This document shows positions 4,989 to 5,507 of a DNA stretch of 5,507 bases, piece by piece. The stretch is taken from assembly GCA_003456125.1 (NCBI GenBank), contig DMPD01000035.1, forward strand, positions 1 to 5,507, given 5' to 3'. Source of the stretch: Cyanobacteria bacterium UBA8156. GTDB taxonomy: Bacteria; Cyanobacteriota; Cyanobacteriia; Pseudanabaenales; Pseudanabaenaceae. Positions within the stretch are counted from its first letter, which is position 1. Each line of letters opens with the position of its first letter. Both the position numbers and the translations under genes were made by a program. The notes under the pieces were generated by a model, which saw only the letters and a program-made list of their open reading frames with translations, was not told the DNA's origin and made no database searches.

Positions 4989-5507
4989 AACGATGGGGAT
5001 GGCTCGCCTGGCTACTGGTGGGTTGCGGCGGTACCGCCCCCCCCGCCAAACTACCGGTGTTTGTGGTGGTGCAGGCTTCCCCCGACGGTAGCGCCCTCGA
5101 AACCATTGCCCCCGCCGACTGGGTGAGCGATCGCTCCCAACTGGGCCCCGCCCTCCGCAACCTGCCTGCCGGGCCTTACACCCTTTGGCAAGCGGGTCAA
5201 CCGGCCACTTCCCTGTTGCCCCAAGGGGTGTTCCCTTCGGAAGCCTTTGGGGCCGTGGTGACTTTCAAGCTCGATCCGCCCCTGGATGTTCGCCATCCCT
5301 TGCGCCGCCAACCCCAAGGCGCGGTGCTGATGCCCAACGGTGTGCCCCCGGCCCCCGATGTCACCCGCTACACCTGTCCCCCCGATCTGCCCCGCCGGCT
5401 CCGCCCGGTGGTGGCTGCCTTTGGCCAAAAGCGCCTGCATCTGAGCGCGGCCCGCGCCAACAACTTAGCCTTCTGCCATCTGGAATGCGTAGACCTCACC
5501 TGGTATC
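4985..5507 (+). CDS. Lipoprotein of unknown function, 3' end cut by window
   Basis: The frame is open to the right edge; 174 codons are visible. The N-terminus [16 protein letters not shown] has basic residues, a short hydrophobic core and the lipobox LVGC, so Cys14 is the likely lipidation site. The mature part opens with a Pro/Ala-rich linker (GGTAPPAKLP), then VFVVVQASPDGSALETIAPADWVSD, a strand-rich start. Further along are Pro-rich loops and three cysteines, C131 (YTCPPDL), C164 and C168 (FCHLEC), which could form a disulfide in the periplasm. I recognise no family. The ATG overlaps the upstream stop and is preceded by a HIP1 octamer (4976-4983) instead of a Shine-Dalgarno sequence, which suggests coupled translation. 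An eight-C run at 5037-5044 lies just after the lipobox. Confidence 0.72.
   Translation, partial: MKRWGWLAWLLVGCGGTAPPAKLPVFVVVQASPDGSALETIAPADWVSDRSQLGPALRNLPAGPYTLWQAGQPATSLLPQGVFPSEAFGAVVTFKLDPPLDVRHPLRRQPQGAVLMPNGVPPAPDVTRYTCPPDLPRRLRPVVAAFGQKRLHLSAARANNLAFCHLECVDLTWY

Larger units (their letters stand above)
509..5134. repeat. HIP1 octamers (GCGATCGC), 13 dispersed copies
   Basis: Perfect copies start at 509, 2180, 2408, 2786, 3253, 3571, 3991, 4299, 4683, 4786, 4878, 4976 and 5127. All but the three at 509, 4976 and 5127 can be read at a glance as parts of coding sequence in lpxB, menA, aroQ or the small membrane protein, and those three are also coding or at a gene junction. HIP1 is a known cyanobacterial genome signature, and this density supports that assignment. 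None lies between 517 and 2179; five fall within 4683-5134. Confidence 0.9.

Noticed and set aside
1..5507. CRISPR array, tRNA, rRNA, insertion sequence or riboswitch
   Set aside because: No regular spaced repeats, transposase, terminal repeats or recognisable RNA fold were seen; the dense genes leave only gaps of 90 bp or less.

Overview
The window looks like chromosomal DNA from a fairly GC-rich cyanobacterium. Three things point there. The octamer GCGATCGC (HIP1, a cyanobacterial genome signature) occurs at least 13 times. The MenA homologue is the kind used to make phylloquinone or menaquinone. The ComFB-domain protein and the LpxB variant with a PQEWVWS motif are of cyanobacterial style. 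I do not assign a genus. I see no mobile element, CRISPR array, tRNA or rRNA.

Minus strand, in transcription order from about 4573 down to 1: aroQ (type II 3-dehydroquinase), menA (1,4-dihydroxy-2-naphthoate prenyl/phytyltransferase), lpxB (lipid-A-disaccharide synthase), a secreted protein of unknown function, a comFB-domain protein, and a membrane-anchored Ig-like/propeller protein cut by the window edge. aroQ and menA are 8 bp apart. menA/lpxB and lpxB/secreted protein each overlap by 4 bp (ATGA), so these four form a tight, translationally coupled operon. A 90-bp gap precedes comFB, and only 21 bp separate comFB from the last gene.

Plus strand, from 4662: a 108-residue small membrane protein, then a lipoprotein overlapping it by ATGA and running off the right edge. 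Both are of unknown function.

The 88-bp divergent region between aroQ and the small membrane protein gene holds a long imperfect inverted repeat (14-bp arms, 13 matches). Its two arms contain the best -10 candidates for the two directions. This is the most striking non-coding signal in the window.

Functionally, aroQ feeds the shikimate pathway to chorismate, the precursor of the naphthoquinone ring that MenA prenylates. LpxB and the secreted protein point to the outer membrane and periplasm. The ComFB-domain protein is a candidate c-di-GMP receptor. I found no clear new defence or mobile system. The less-described parts are the three envelope proteins of unknown role and the divergent dyad.
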